Below are positions 11,690 to 21,762 of a stretch of DNA of 64,000 bases, in pieces. The position numbers and the translations under genes were made by a program. This DNA is from Termitomyces sp. T153. Its lineage: Eukaryota > Basidiomycota > Agaricomycetes > Agaricales > Lyophyllaceae. The stretch is taken from contig JACKQL020000017.1 in the NCBI GenBank assembly GCA_018296165.2, positions 806,001-870,000 of the forward strand, in the 5' to 3' direction. Numbering within the stretch: the stretch's first letter is position 1; each line of letters starts with the position of its first letter. The notes under the pieces were generated by a model, which saw only the letters and a program-made list of their open reading frames with translations, had not been told where the DNA came from and did not search any database.

Positions 11690-12732
11690 ATGCATTGTTA
11701 CAGCTATATCGGAATTTCCCGGTGGAGGCTACTCTGTCTTATCCTCGTTGTTGCTGTCGCATCTCTGCTTCTAACTTATATCTATCTTGAATCTTGTTAT
11801 AACGAACTATCCCAGCATGGAGAGGCCGAATCTCCGGGGTACATACGCAACTCATCGGACAATAAATATGTTGAGGATAAACAACTCCAGGGAGCTGAAC
11901 TATGCTACCAGCTCTTGATCTTATTGACTTTAATAACTAGACTTCAGAAGTGCTGCTATCTCATCATCTTGCTCTTCAGATGTCTCGCAGAAAGCCTATA
12001 TTTACCAATCCATTATTTGGCTAGTTCTCAAGCCACTCAACCTCTATCCGCCTCCATGCTAGGTGTAGTATGCAATGGCATCAGTGCCTTTGTTTTCACC
12101 GAGGCTTGCTCCCCTGAGGAGACAAGACACGTTGCAATCAGGGTCAATCATCCCGCCTTCAAATTGTAGGAGTATGCCAAAGTCCAACTTCCTAGGGATA
12201 AGAAGTGTATCGTTGTGGATGACTGGGCTTTTTGACTGCGATATCTTTCATTCATGAGTGCTGGACTGACGCTATGACAGTTACCTCGCTTCCCGGCTCT
12301 TCATGGGGTCCGGCTAGAATTCAAGAACTAACTAGCAAACTACTTCCAATGGTCCGATGCTATCCAATCCATACAAAAAGCCTTGAGCCTCCACCCAAGC
12401 CAATTCATCGACAACGAAGACCACTGCGGAATCCTTGCAGAACGCGGGACAGGCTTCACAACATAGGCCACCTTCCCATCTCTTCAGCCCTCTATCAACC
12501 TACCGTTCCTGGACACAAAAAATCACACCTCCATAACAACCCACAGCTTACCCTCTTTGCACCGCTTTTTCCAAATCATCGACTTCTTCGTCAATGTTAC
12601 AAATCTCACCTACACATACTTCACGTCCTGCACGGTGGCCCATGCAACCATCTACGCGCAAAGCTACAGTTTGGAGACAGCACTCACTAGTGTGGTGCGT
12701 GCAAGGAAGGCTTTGGGGCCCTTCTCATAGGG
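11690..12732 (+). pseudogene. Decayed protein-coding locus of unknown family
   Basis: A single plus-strand frame runs for about 1,040 bases from a possible start at 11690 and keeps protein-like sequence between stop codons at about 12,167, 12,234, 12,274, 12,330, 12,460 and 12,728. It begins with a strongly hydrophobic segment (about residues 12-30, signal anchor-like). Later stretches such as RDKKCIVVDDWAF, ALSLHPSQFIDNEDHCGIL and DFFVNVTNLTYTYFTSC look like real folded domains. I cannot name the family. Some stops could be intronic, so a spliced gene is possible, but six interruptions favour a pseudogene. Confidence 0.35.
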
Positions 12733-13164
12733 TGTCACATTCGGGACAAATGCCAATTAGGTAAGACAAGACCGATTTGACAGTGGCGGTCGATGTGAAG
12801 CTTGCGAGGAGGGCAGAGATTTTTCAAGATGGGTATTCGAGTTTGAGTAACCAGGTCGTGGCTTTGAGACTTGAGGTGGATGAGCGACGTGTAGAAGATA
12901 TTGTTCTGTTATGTTACCGGGATACTTATGTTATAATTCCCTTGCTGTTAAATATGTCGCGTCGCTATCAAGGAACCGCGATAATGATACAAAATTGTAG
13001 CGCTTGCCTACGCATATATGTCAAGTTACCACTTCACAGAATAATGGCTCAGTGAGATTTTCGTTCGACACGGTGTTAGCATTTGGACAAGATAGGCTAG
13101 TCTTACAGCTGCAGTTGACATTGAGAAATTTCTGGCGAGTATTGAATCATCACAACCGTGATGT
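12733..13164. other. Region without a firm gene
   Basis: A short plus-strand open stretch at 12,777-12,920 (containing VDVKLARRAEIFQ) may be the tail of the decayed locus to its left. Nothing else is recognisable. Confidence 0.3.
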
Positions 13165-13740
13165 CTACCGTCGCCCTCTGCCACGAGATGCACTACGTCT
13201 CACCACTGGGCGACATGTAAGTTTAAACGGGCTGGATTAGTTGCACTCAGAAGGCGAAATAGCGAAGCCAACATACCTCGACGACTATCCCGATCTGCCT
13301 TCTCACTCTGGGGCTTCAGGCCTTCTTGAGCCTTCTCAAGCAGGCTGCTATCCATCTGTATAGACTTCATCTACTCATAACAGAAGCGTCGGGTCAAACC
13401 ATTACCCCAGTTGAGAAATAGAGATCTTGACCGAGCTTCCGCGAATATGACATTCATCTAGTTTCCAATACTGAGTTTGATCAGCGTTGGCATGATAGAC
13501 ATTGCGGAGAACAATATTTAAAAAAAAGTTGTCGCAGCTGATCAAGTGTCCGTTGTATTGATCACCCGTTTTCGTCTGAATTGCTTTTGAATAGTGAGAT
13601 TTCAAATGCAGCAGGGTCAGGGGAATCGAAGAGAGATACCATTGGTTTATTGACGGCAACATTCATGATTGTAAGAGGAAGCTGTTGGTTTGGTCAAGGG
13701 GTGTACAATGGCCTGACAGCCTGAAGGAGGATCTTACCAT
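13165..13740 (-). CDS. LSM4-like Sm protein, possibly a degenerating copy
   Basis: LSM4 is a subunit of the LSM2-8 (U6 snRNP) and LSM1-7 (mRNA decay) rings. A five-exon model (13740-13738, 13681-13640, 13575-13432, 13355-13277, 13205-13165) is in frame throughout and gives 102 residues. The first exon is only the ATG, directly followed by GTAAG. Recognisable parts are LPLTIMNVAVNKPM, the Sm1 core DQYNGHLISCDNF, WKLDECHIRGSS (Sm2), and an Arg/Gly-rich tail (SASRGRGRR). However, the model lacks about three residues after NKPM and about five after RGSS, where the last Sm strand should be, and has one extra residue after CDNF. These losses affect the Sm fold, so this is either a diverged paralogue or a pseudogene; some splice sites may be wrong. 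Confidence 0.6.
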
Positions 13741-14082
13741 GATGAATGAGTGGAAGCGTAGAATATAGTATTACGGGTATGCACGACCCAATTAGATTTA
13801 CAGGAGTTAATACATAGATGCGACCTAAAGTAGTAGGCATAAAATGTTGCGACCAACCGTTGCGACCTACCAGTCGTACTTTTGTAGTTGAAGACAGGTC
13901 AAAAGCCATAGCATACAACAAAATACATACTGAAACAGCCGAACTATACAGCCGATGCTCAAATTGAGGTATCAAATCCTTGTGCTTTCTACATAGTGTA
14001 AGTCTTCATGCAATTATCATCATCGTACATATCAAAGCCTTCGGGCAAATTTACAATCTAAGGAAGAAAACGGAAAGGAACT
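13741..14082. other. Intergenic region between the LSM4-like and HSP110 genes
   Basis: It contains the upstream flank of the LSM4-like locus and the 3' flank of HSP110. A GGTCGCAAC-like sequence recurs near 13,835-13,880. No gene is seen. Confidence 0.35.
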
Positions 14083-16667
14083 CTAATCTACATCCATCTC
14101 GGAAGGACCCTGAGAGGACGCATTGCCGTCCTCTTTCGGCGCTTCCTCCATAGGTGTATCCTTAGGTGTCTCTTCCTTCGGTGTATCGGTTTTGCTCTTC
14201 GGCGTCTCGGTGCCGCTAGGAACGACGGGCTTGGGCTTGGGCTTCGTCAGGATGGGCGTGGCGAAGTAAATAACCTCATCCCTCTTCTTGCCGATCTCCG
14301 CGCTCGTCAACACAGGATCTACATTCTTCGGGCGCTCAGACTGCCTGACAATCTGGTCCTCAAGCCACTTCTGCACTGTCGCGACCTTCTCCACGACGCT
14401 CTGCTTGTCTTTCTCGTCGATATGGGCCAGCTTCTCATCGTTCGACGTCGCCTGCGACATGTAGTTGTTGAGCGTCTCCCGGAGCTGAGTGATGGCTTTG
14501 GTGCGCTCTTGGGTCTCTTGGTAGCGGAAGGTGATCGGATCACCGAGGACTTTAAGCGCATTGAGGCGTGAAACGTAGGCAGATTTGGTCGCGTCCTCGC
14601 CTTCTTCAGTATACAGCCAGTCTTCGGCCTCTTGGAGAGCAACGATGAGTTTCTCCTTCTCCTCGGGCTGAACGAAAGGAGCGTAACGGTCGTCGATCTT
14701 GCTGCGGGTGTCGTAGACATACTCCTCGAGGGCATTTTTGCGGTCCTGAAAAAGAGAATAGGTAAGCGCAGTTGAAGGTAACGCCGAAAAAGTCGACTCG
14801 TACCTCAGTGTCCATAACGAGCTTATCAGCTGCATACATAGTGTTCTCCCGCTCCTTCAAAGACTCGAGGACGGACTTGTCAAGTGAGGACGAACCACTG
14901 ATGAAGGGGATATCCTTCTTCTTGACGATCCTCTTCTTCTTCGGCGGCGCAGGAGTAGCACCTTCAGGAGTATCAACGTCCATCGGGGCCGGCTCCTCTT
15001 TCTCCTCGACCTCTTCAACATATGCAGCCTCAAACGACAAGATGCCGTGGAGGTTGAGGCGAGTCTTGACTTTCACAGTGGTAGCCTCGCCAGAGGGATC
15101 AGCAGGCACCTGTTTAGCCGTGAACTTGGCAAGCCAAGGGTTGATACCAGCGGGGATAACCGAGGGCTCCGCATACTCTGCCTCGAGATCAAAAGTATCC
15201 TTGCGGTAGAAAGTGAGGACCTTGGTAGAGGGGATAGGGTTGCCCTTGGGGTAGACGAGAAGTTCCTTGTCCTCCTCTTGCGAATCAGGCTCAGGGGTCC
15301 AATGGACCTTGATGGGGTACGGGGTGATATCATGAACCGAGAATTCACGAACACGGAAGACGGGGGAAAGTTGTGCGCAGGCAAATGTCGCGCCGCGTGC
15401 GACGGCCTCGTCCTGGTTGAGCGTAGTGGAGAGAACCTTGCCAGGGAAGACGGACGCGATGCGGTTGCGCACGGCAGGGATACGGGTGGATCCACCGACG
15501 AGCTCGATGGCGTCGAGCTCCTCGACGTTCAAACCTGAGTCTTCGAGGGCTTGTTGGAGAGGAGCGGGGATGCGATCGAGAACATCGGCAACGAGTGCCT
15601 CAAGCTCCTCGCGGGTGAGATGGGACGAAGCGTCGACGTCGGGCATGATGTTTTCGACAGACAAAGGCGCCTCAGTGTTCGCTGAAAGGATCTTTTTGAG
15701 CTTTTCGCAACCTGCAGTGAGACGGAAGATGGCCTTGGGGTTCGAAAGGACGTCGATCTTGTATTTAGTCTTGAACTCTTCGGCGAAGTGCCTAACGAGA
15801 GCAAAATCGATATCACGTCCACCGAGGTTGCGGTCGTAAGCAGTTGATTTGACAGTCAGCTGGCCCTTGGAGAAGGCAACGATGGCAACGGAGAGAGAGG
15901 AGTGACCGACATCGACGAAAGCGACGTGGCGCGGGTTCTCGGCTTCAGGGAGATCGGATTTTGTGATACCATATCCGAGGGCGGTGGCAGTGGTATCGTT
16001 GATGAGACGGAGAGTGGTGAGGCCCGCGATCGATGCCGCATCCAAAAGTGCTCGTCTCTGGATATCAGTATACCACCCGGGAACTGCGATCACGACATCT
16101 TGCACACCAGTCTTGAGCTCGTTGGCGGCAATGTCACGCAATTTTCCAAAGTATGCAGCGACAAGTTGGGTAGCGGAGAATTGTTGTCTCTCGCCGGCAT
16201 AGTTCACCTATATTACTTTTGAGCCTTATCATTGACATCTTGAGCATAAGCAAGCATACCTCCACACCAACAGTTCCATTAACGTCAACCAGCTGTGCAT
16301 TGATAAACTTCTTTTCAATCTCCTGGACTTCAGAATCCGCTAATGTACGGCCAATAAGGCGCTTCAGAGATCCAATAGTATTTTTGAAGTTGGAAGTTTC
16401 CTGGGTTTTTGCAGCCTCACCAATCGTACGCTGTTTGGGTCCAAAACCGACGAGTGATCTTGAAAGACAATTCAATATCTGCGGTGATAAAGCAAGTATG
16501 TTCACATACGGTGTAGTGCGATTTGAGACTTCATTGGCGATAATATCGATTCCACGGTGCCTCGCAACACCGATCTGTAAGAAAAGATGAGGTGATTAAT
16601 TAGATATCGGATGGATCGCGCATACCAAACTGTGGAGAGACCCGAAATCAATACCAACAACTGCCAT
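14083..16667 (-). CDS. SSE1: Hsp110-type chaperone (Sse1 family)
   Basis: This is a cytosolic nucleotide-exchange factor for Hsp70 that also holds unfolded proteins. Five exons (16667-16626, 16574-16510, 16458-16260, 16207-14804, 14745-14083) give 790 residues, the usual size. The N-terminal ATPase shows VVGIDFGSLHS, IGVARHRGIDII, LINDTTATALGYG and VGGSTRIPAVR (about residue 330). The long C-terminal part has the acidic insertion and helical bundle of Hsp110, ending in EMDVD. A Lys is usual in the HSKIGVA motif; here it is Leu across the first intron. Introns cluster at the 5' end, plus one of 58 bases at 14,746-14,803. A step-type heat-shock element lies upstream at 16,808-16,840, so stress induction is likely. 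Confidence 0.93.
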
Positions 16668-16782
16668 GATGGTATAGACGCAAGTATGATATATGGACTA
16701 AGATAGAGAAGAGGGGAGACGCGTACAGATGTTGTAAGGCCAAATTTTAAAAGATCTGGAAGTTTTCGCTTGGCTGTGGTCT

Positions 16783-16790
16783 TGCCTATA
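16783..16790 (-). promoter_or_regulatory. Putative TATA element of HSP110
   Basis: Minus-strand TATTTATA (plus-strand TATAAATA) lies about 116 bases before the ATG and between the ATG and the heat-shock element, the expected order for this gene. Confidence 0.4.
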
Positions 16791-16807
16791 AATAGTAGCA
16801 TTGATTG

Positions 16808-16840
16808 TTCCATAAACTTCCGGAGTGTTCTACAACATTC
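16808..16840 (-). promoter_or_regulatory. Step-type heat-shock element (four TTC units, 10-bp period)
   Basis: TTC occurs at 16808, 16818, 16828 and 16838, exactly ten bases apart, so four same-facing HSF half-sites lie on one face of the helix. Direct repeats of nTTCn with 5-bp gaps are the 'step' class of HSE known from yeast Hsf1 targets. The element is 141-173 bases upstream of the HSP110 ATG. Confidence 0.7.
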
Positions 16841-16990
16841 CCTTATCGTCAAAAACTGTCCTCGAGGGTTGTTGCACTAAGACTTAAGCAAAGATGAAGA
16901 GTACATGGGAAAACAACTAAGAATCTCTCTGAACATCACACAATCATGTCGGCTGATTGGTGTCAGAAGCCAGCTGGGAAAAAATTAAAC

Positions 16991-17072
16991 TGTCCCGGAG
17001 AGACTTGAACTCTCGATCTTCCGATTGAGAGCATTAACAGTCGGACGCCGTAACCAACTAAGCCACGGGACA
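16991..17072 (-). tRNA. tRNA-Asn (GTT) with a 9-nt intron
   Basis: The minus strand folds as a tRNA: acceptor TGTCCCG/CGGGACA, anticodon stem TCCGA/TCGGA, and T arm GAGAG-TTCAAGT-CTCTC. The loop reads CTGTTA, then nine extra bases, then A. Removing nine bases restores the loop CTGTTAA with anticodon GTT (Asn). A short intron after position 37 is the standard place for nuclear tRNA introns. Confidence 0.88.
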
Positions 17073-17215
17073 TACACCAAAGCCGGCTCACGACTGTATA
17101 TGTACCCTGTAGGGAGAGGCGCAGAAATCGCGCCGGGTAATTAGACCCCCAGTTGACGTGCTAACGCTCATCCTAGTGCAGAGTGCAGGACCTTCGAAGA
17201 GTTCACGCGAGGCTC

Positions 17216-18081
17216 TTATATCTCACTGGAATCCCAATCGAGTCCTAATGCCTCATCACGACCACCCCGCACCGCAACTTCAACTGCCTCTGCAAGCTCT
17301 CTCAAAGCCAGTACATCCTCACCCAACTCAACACGCGCCTTGATATCCTTGATATCCACAGCCGACACGCCCAGTGCGCGCTGTAGTGCGTGTTCGCGGT
17401 CGTTGCCGCGCAGGGAATCGATTGATGTCAGGAGGGCCTTGAGGTTTGGGTGAGCAGCTAGGATTTTTCGAATTGATGGAGAGGTTGCTAAGGTTTCGTA
17501 GCGTTTCTATCAGCTGCAGCTTATGATGGTTAATTAGTACAAAAGACAGTACATACCTATCGCCTCGTACTGGTGCAACTGCAGTGTCTTGGGATCGTCT
17601 CGTTGAAGAGGATCAGGATACGCCGATTCGTCTGGGATGTATGGCCATTTCAAAGAGGTGAGAGGGCGTAAAGGAGCGAGTTCTTCGAGAGGAGACTCTT
17701 CTCCAGAATCCTTACGCGTAGCTGCGAAATATGATGATGATAAACATCTTTTATCTGGATAATTGGAAGAGCTTAAGTACTGGGAATTGACAACTCTTGT
17801 ACCCCCGGCGTATCTTCATTCATGAGCACAGAAGGTTTGTCAGAACATGACGTTTCTATTGAAGTCTTTAGAAGGGTCAATCAAATAATTTTGAAATATA
17901 CCCACCCTTATGTCTCTTGAAACATGGTACAGAACAACTGTTTTCGGTAATGTGAAATCACTACACCTAAGACGCGTACCACAGAGTAAACTTACTACAA
18001 AGCAAAACACGCTGAACACGTGTATTTTGACTGATTCTCTGAGCAAACCTCACATTTTGCCACCTTTAGGCGAGGTGCCAT
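17216..18081 (-). CDS. HIT-type zinc-finger protein, ZNHIT3/Hit1-like
   Basis: Five exons (18081-17996, 17937-17906, 17855-17781, 17721-17557, 17487-17216) close in one frame of 209 residues; introns are 50-69 bases. The N-terminus forms an HIT zinc finger: CEVC at residue 10, YTCSAC at 21, then CSVPCFKRHK and a final Cys, all ligands present. The first intron splits the finger within ALY-CSV. The C-terminal half has the helical segment typical of Hit1/ZNHIT3 (YEAI, then SIRKIL, LLTSIDSLRG, HALQRALGV and LRELAEAVE). In yeast and man these proteins help assemble box C/D snoRNPs with Rsa1/NUFIP. Zinc-finger membership is certain; the ZNHIT3 rather than another ZNHIT subgroup is likely. Confidence 0.82.
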
Positions 18082-19586
18082 GCGTTAGCTGCTCACGCTC
18101 AAGAAGGGCGAAGGTCAGAGATAGGAGGAGGATTTGGATTCGAGGTGATCGATGGCACCCTTCTTTGCGCTCATTCCGAGTCCCGAATCCCGCTCGGCTT
18201 GCACTCGTCGGCGCCGCTCTTTTCTTCTCGGGCAACGGGCTTGCTGGGATGTCTATCTGTGTAATTGTGAAGGGGGCGGTTGGCTGCCATGTCTTGATGG
18301 AATCGGATTATAGGTGCGGTTGCATGGGCGGAACGTCGCCTCTCTCGTGTTGCCTCTTTCTCTCCTCTTTGTGAACAGTGTTCCTAATACGCCGGCCTAT
18401 TTTTGTTATTGGATTCCAGGCTCATACTGCATGGGATTCCTTGCACAGCTCGCTTTTCCAGCGAAAATTCCTGTGTAGCGGCCAAATTTTTACGCTACAT
18501 ATAATGGACTCCAACAAAAGAAAGTCAGTAGGCGAGATGGAACTCTATGGACGACTGGCATCGGTGATACACTCGACCTCACGCCGCATTTTGAGTCATT
18601 TCATTCACTGGATGTTGAAGGTGTCGAGGAATACCTATTTTTTCGCGGCAAACCTGTGTTACTCCATTGTTGCGAGGGCAACTGTAGGAAATTTTAAGGC
18701 ATTTCCTGGAAGGCAATTCCTCCCTCAGGCTATTAAGAAAACGTTGCAGCATGTCCTCCTTGGAACTGCTCGACCACCACAAGCAGGGTATCATGCGTAG
18801 CGATGCTTCTACTCGGGTTCAGCAGTTTACTGTAGAGATTGACCTGTCCTGCTTCGTTAACAGATTAAGCAGCAGAAATGTTACGACAGATAATGAACGA
18901 CAGGCAACCTGGCTTAAACAAGAATCGCCCTCGTACTTACGAACTCTGAAGGCGTTCGTCTCACTACGCCTACCGCCTCGCTCGCTCGCTGAACTTGTAT
19001 CCTGTGATTCGAGCTTAATAAATTCCACATCAGTACGTTCCAGAGCTGCCTATCCTAAGGCTTCGACTACTTACATCTCGAGCCGTCAAAACGATCGAGC
19101 GGCCAATGGCTGAGCAACATTCTAAATACCCATGGTTGGTGTAAGTTTCAAGGTTTATTCTCTCAGGTATATTTTTCACTGGGCCCGATGACTCCATTTT
19201 TTTCTGCGTTCTATAGAGCTACTTATCGCCTAGTACGCCAACTATTTCCTTGGTTATTCCCAATTACTCTCCATGACATTTCGGTTGACTTTCTAACCAG
19301 AGGGGACCAAAAGACGTCAAAGCAGATCCCTTCGCAAGAAAATTGGTCTTTTTTTTTCGTTCTATGTTGTCGTTGATCTATTCGCGCCACTGACTATAAG
19401 ATAGGATATGAAACACTTGCGGACTATATCTACTCAACTCTAGACTTCTTTATTCTAGTAGGTACTTATAAGTACTTACGTTATTGCTTCTAGTGGCCAC
19501 CTTTAACCTTATCGTAGATTTCGAACAATACATTGTTCTTTTTTTGGTCCACCCATGCCGCCTACGCTTTGTCATTAGCCGAAGAA
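18082..19586. other. 1.5 kb without a firm gene
   Basis: Several short open stretches occur, including one at 18,540-18,690 containing GDTLDLTPHFESFHSLD and one at 18,751-19,113, but no spliced model or known motif emerged. It may include the ZNHIT3 promoter and old coding remnants. Confidence 0.35.
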
Positions 19587-19594
19587 TATATAAG
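19587..19594 (+). promoter_or_regulatory. TATA box of the 19,803 gene
   Basis: TATATAAG lies 216 bases upstream of the ATG in a pyrimidine-rich promoter-like stretch. Confidence 0.5.
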
Positions 19595-19802
19595 CCCCTC
19601 AGTCTAGTTTGAGCTAAATCGAATTTCTTTCTCTGATCGCTTGTCTGGGACAGGCTTCGCACCGTTGCGATTTCTCATTCCATCATAACACTCACTCTCT
19701 TTGATCTCTTCCATTTGCACTCTGTCCCCGCGAAGATTCAGATTGATCTACGCGTGCTACTCTAGTACACCATCTGACTCACTGACTCACCTAATCATCC
19801 AT

Positions 19803-20660
19803 ATGCCCGCTATTCGAGCTCGCAAGCCTCTCCGTGAGCGCTGCAACATTCAATTACGCGTAAAAACTGCTATCCCACACGACGTCTACGACGACTATGA
19901 CTTTCCCTCTGATTCTACGGTCCATCGACGCGGACGTACCACCATCCGCAAACCCACTGTCATACAAACTTCGAAAAAAGTTTCACGTCAAAGGTCCAGT
20001 TTCAAGTCAACGGATCAAGGCAAACCTCAACTCCACCCCATCCACACACCAACCACCGAAGGTCTATCTAGCCTGCATCGACTCGTCCCTTATATCTATA
20101 TAGGCTTTCATAAAGGACGGTATCTCCCGTATTCAATGGTGTCCGCCGACGGGTCCCTCTTCACGCACATAGTTAAGATTACATATGCTTCAGGATCGTG
20201 GCAAGCCGGGGAATGTGATCTTCAAGTTGACTTCAAACGGGGTCTACTGCTTCTCAATGTTATCGTCCCCGCACCGGTCGGCTTAAAAGACGAAACTGAC
20301 GAAAATAAAGAAGATCGGACGAAGACAGTCTTAACAGAACACCAACTTTTGGTGGCACGGGATTTCCTCGCGCTCGCACTACCCTATTATGCGGAGGCCC
20401 ATCCGCGGCTGCGCGTGCCCACATACAACTTACTGTCCTCTGATAGTGTGCGCGTAATGATTACGGCACCAGAAGGAAAGGGCGCTGCGGCGGATATCAT
20501 GTCTGTCGCGGCGTGCTATTTGGCTTGGGCGTCGGAGCAGCCGGCAGGGACTGTTGTGAAGTATATCAAGACTGAGGAGGAGGTGCCGGCGATTTGGCGC
20601 GATGCAGTGAGGGGGAAGGAGGCGGTTGAGTTGATTCAACGAGTGGCAAATTTGGAATGA
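19803..20660 (+). CDS. Protein with dual-specificity-phosphatase-like layout but no catalytic Cys
   Basis: One exon of 285 residues. The ATG at 19803 is the first ATG of the frame. The first 90 residues are basic and disordered. From about residue 95 the order of elements recalls a DSP fold: YIYIGFHKGRYLP, then FTHIVKITYASG, a strand VIVPAPVG, the helix LLVARDFLALALPYY, the strand VRVMITA, and a P-loop-position segment PEGKGAAADIMSVAACYLAW, followed by a helix that starts VVKYI. The HCx5R signature is absent; APEGKGA stands in its place. If the fold assignment is right, it is a pseudophosphatase that could bind partners without catalysis. This is inference from pattern order; it may be an unrelated family restricted to basidiomycetes. 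Confidence 0.7.
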   Translation: MPAIRARKPLRERCNIQLRVKTAIPHDVYDDYDFPSDSTVHRRGRTTIRKPTVIQTSKKVSRQRSSFKSTDQGKPQLHPIHTPTTEGLSSLHRLVPYIYIGFHKGRYLPYSMVSADGSLFTHIVKITYASGSWQAGECDLQVDFKRGLLLLNVIVPAPVGLKDETDENKEDRTKTVLTEHQLLVARDFLALALPYYAEAHPRLRVPTYNLLSSDSVRVMITAPEGKGAAADIMSVAACYLAWASEQPAGTVVKYIKTEEEVPAIWRDAVRGKEAVELIQRVANLE

Positions 20661-21143
20661 CAGTCTTATAACATGGGCTCGGAATTGACATTACTCCTGC
20701 GAGGCATCGTACTCTGTTCAGTGAATTATATCCAACTCTTACAATAAACATGCTTTACGTTCATTTGAGGTCACGAGTAGAGGTGGATATACAAACGGGC
20801 CGTAAAACTGCAACGTTTGTCGGTCCGAGCGCTGCCCCTTGGAAACTTGATTTGAATCCGTGCAGATGTATAGCCGGATCGCGGTCATCGAGAAGAAATC
20901 TCATTTTTTTTCTTACGAACCACGAGAATGCGAGGGAGGCAAACAGAGGTTGGATGGACTCTGGGGTGAGTGATATTTCCAAGTCAGAGCTGTTAGTGTA
21001 AGACTAGAAGGGAAATAAGTATTGCTGGGAAGAACCGGCCATTGGGTAAGAACGGGACACCTTCCTACTTAGACGTGCTTCGAGGTGTCGAGGTTCTTGA
21101 AGTAGGAAAGTAGTTTTTCAAGGGTGCTGGTTACGCCCCTCTA
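20661..21143. other. Intergenic region
   Basis: 3' flank of the 19,803 gene. A plus-strand open frame at 20,750-21,001 has no recognisable features. Nothing further is seen. Confidence 0.35.
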
Positions 21144-21477
21144 CTACGATTTAGTCCTTCGGAGTTCACAACGACTCGAAATGTCTTCAATGCCTTTCAG
21201 CAAGCCCGATAGCCACTCATCGAAGGATGCAAATGGAGAATAGACGCTGCTAATGTTTCTGGACGAATTATTTGGAAGGAATTGGAATAGGCACCAGATC
21301 AAATCTCTTGTGGGTCCAAAAATCTCGCTTACCTGCACTTGGGCTGACTGACCGTGTGGCCAACAGCTCGCGTGCAAGAGTTTTGTAGAGTTCCATCAGG
21401 TTCCGTCGCTTGTACATGAATACGGAAAGCAGGCCAGGTTCACCATCCTCAGTTTGTGTTTGCCGAACATCAAGCAT
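21144..21477 (-). CDS. Small predicted protein of unknown function
   Basis: Two exons, 21477-21353 and 21249-21144, with a 103-base intron (GTCAGT...TTAG), give 76 residues in a continuous frame. Blocks include YKRRNLMELYKTLARELL and FDEWLSGLLKGIEDI, which look like amphipathic helices. The frame stays open upstream of the ATG (through HRALLLMLDV), so the true protein may be longer and have further 5' exons. I do not recognise it. Confidence 0.35.
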
Positions 21478-21538
21478 GAGCAGAAGCGCCCGGTGAGCGT
21501 CAAAGTAGATAAAAGAGCAAGCGCAAAAAAGCTCTGGC

Positions 21539-21546
21539 TATATAAG
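21539..21546 (+). promoter_or_regulatory. Putative TATA box of the 21,763 gene
   Basis: TATATAAG lies 217 bases before the ATG of the large disordered protein. Confidence 0.45.
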
Positions 21547-21762
21547 GGTCGGATCAACAGAGACACACCAAAGTTGCTTATTTTGCTTGCAACTGTTGCT
21601 CTCAACCACCAACTCATCCACATCGTCTCTCGCAGTGCAGTCTGGTTGCTGGCATCGTCGCTTTTGTTCGTCGCCGCTGCTCATCCGGAGATCGCCCGTC
21701 ACTGATCAAGATATATTATAAAGAAATTCATTTTAGAGCCAAACAAGGGACGTGCGCCCACA

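Noticed and set aside
14772..15839. Long plus-strand open frames opposite HSP110
   Set aside because: They lie wholly within the well-supported chaperone gene, carry no motif, and reflect its codon bias.
18751..19113. Open frame of 120 codons
   Set aside because: No start context, splice partners or recognisable motif; composition is not protein-like.
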